A model generated the notes under the pieces. It did not search any database and was not told the origin of the DNA. It was given only the letters and a program-made list of their open reading frames with translations. A DNA stretch of 64,000 nt from Dasypus novemcinctus (Eukaryota; Chordata; Mammalia; Cingulata; Dasypodidae): the NCBI RefSeq assembly GCF_030445035.2, contig NC_080702.1:29821843-29885842 (forward strand), in the 5' to 3' direction. Positions 63,628 to 64,000 of the stretch are shown here, in pieces. The translations under genes were made by a program, and so were the position numbers. The number at the start of each line of letters is the position of its first letter. Within the stretch, counting starts at the first letter, position 1.

Positions 63628-64000
63628 CCCCAGAGTCACAATAGTTCCAGAGTAGAATATCAGTAAGTCCACTCTAATCCACACTCTCTTCCTCCATCCT
63701 GTGGACCCTGGGATGGTGATGTCCACTCCACCTCTAGATCGAGAGGGGGCTTAGACTCCACATGGATGCTGGATGCAATCCTCTTGCTTGCAGTTGTTGG
63801 CACTCTTGGCTCCCTGGTGTGGTGGTTGACCTTCTTCACCTTCCTGTTAGCTGACCTGGGTAAGTCCAACAAACCGGAGAGTAGGAGTTGCCACTCTGCT
63901 GGGAAGTGGAGACAGTGGCCACAGGAGGTGCTGAGGGCAGGGAGAGGGAAGAAGAGATGTGATGTGGGGGCATTTTCGGGACTTGGAGTTGTCCTGAATG
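63628..64000. mobile_element. 5'-inverted L1 3' end (twin-priming product), cut by window edge
   Basis: 63628-63900 is the L1 3'-end module in antisense. At 63900-63904 it switches to sense and continues with GTGGAGACAGTGGCCACAGG. Compared with 62240-62310, the inverted part stops at GTGACT and the sense part resumes about 27 bp later. This is the order expected for twin priming. Confidence 0.85.

Overview
The window looks like nuclear DNA of an armadillo (Xenarthra, probably Dasypus). The main evidence is more than 40 copies of one SINE family with a tRNA-like head (A-box and B-box) and a CACAGAGAGCAGACA-type body ending in (AAATA)n. It matches the tRNA-Ala-derived DAS SINEs of armadillos as I know them. 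Lineage-type L1 3' ends and older mammalian fossils (MIR, L2, MaLR LTRs, hAT MITEs, older L1) fit the same source. I find no convincing protein-coding gene, rRNA, functional tRNA or CRISPR array. Nearly all open frames lie in transposons, in a minisatellite or in GC-rich DNA. Family names rest on remembered consensus sequences, not on a database search.

1-18.3 kb is a deep nest of retrotransposons. An almost full-length antisense L1 (about 100-13986, 5' end at the right) carries an LTR, several SINEs, a 1.2-kb L1 3' end, a chimeric L1-UTR/SINE insertion, and a second antisense L1 (7950-12104). That second L1 has both ends and a target-site duplication (TSD) but has lost most of ORF2. From 13988 to about 18230 lies the 3' part of a sense-strand L1. 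It was invaded by a SINE, then by an LTR, then by a second LTR, then by another SINE, and it ends in a long (GAAA)n tract.

18.3-24.6 kb: SINEs, an L1 3' end, a 41-copy minisatellite of about 41 bp (20541-22205), GC-rich unique DNA and a CA-rich imperfect array. 24.6-29.4 kb: a roughly 290-bp duplicated segment, a split MaLR LTR, nested L1 3' ends, and a GC-rich stretch with a TATA motif and a splice-donor-like site. 29.4-44.8 kb: SINEs, MaLR LTRs, a hAT MITE with TCTAGA-type TSD, L2, MIR and old L1 fragments, and one CpG-dense island (about 35.15-35.72 kb). 44.8-52.8 kb: two more CpG-dense islands (about 44.93-45.33 and 48.88-49.26 kb) among L1 3' ends and SINEs, then GC-rich unique DNA with homeodomain-like TTAATTAC cores. 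52.8-64 kb: antisense L1, a solo ERV1-type LTR with a 4-bp TSD, a nested sense L1, a 65-bp miniature retroposon with a perfect 16-bp TSD, and a 5'-inverted (twin-primed) L1 at the right edge.

The window is therefore intergenic or intronic. Its interest lies in datable nested insertions, unusual retrotransposition products, the minisatellite, and several unassigned CpG-dense or AT-core unique segments that could be regulatory. I found nothing that amounts to a new coding system.
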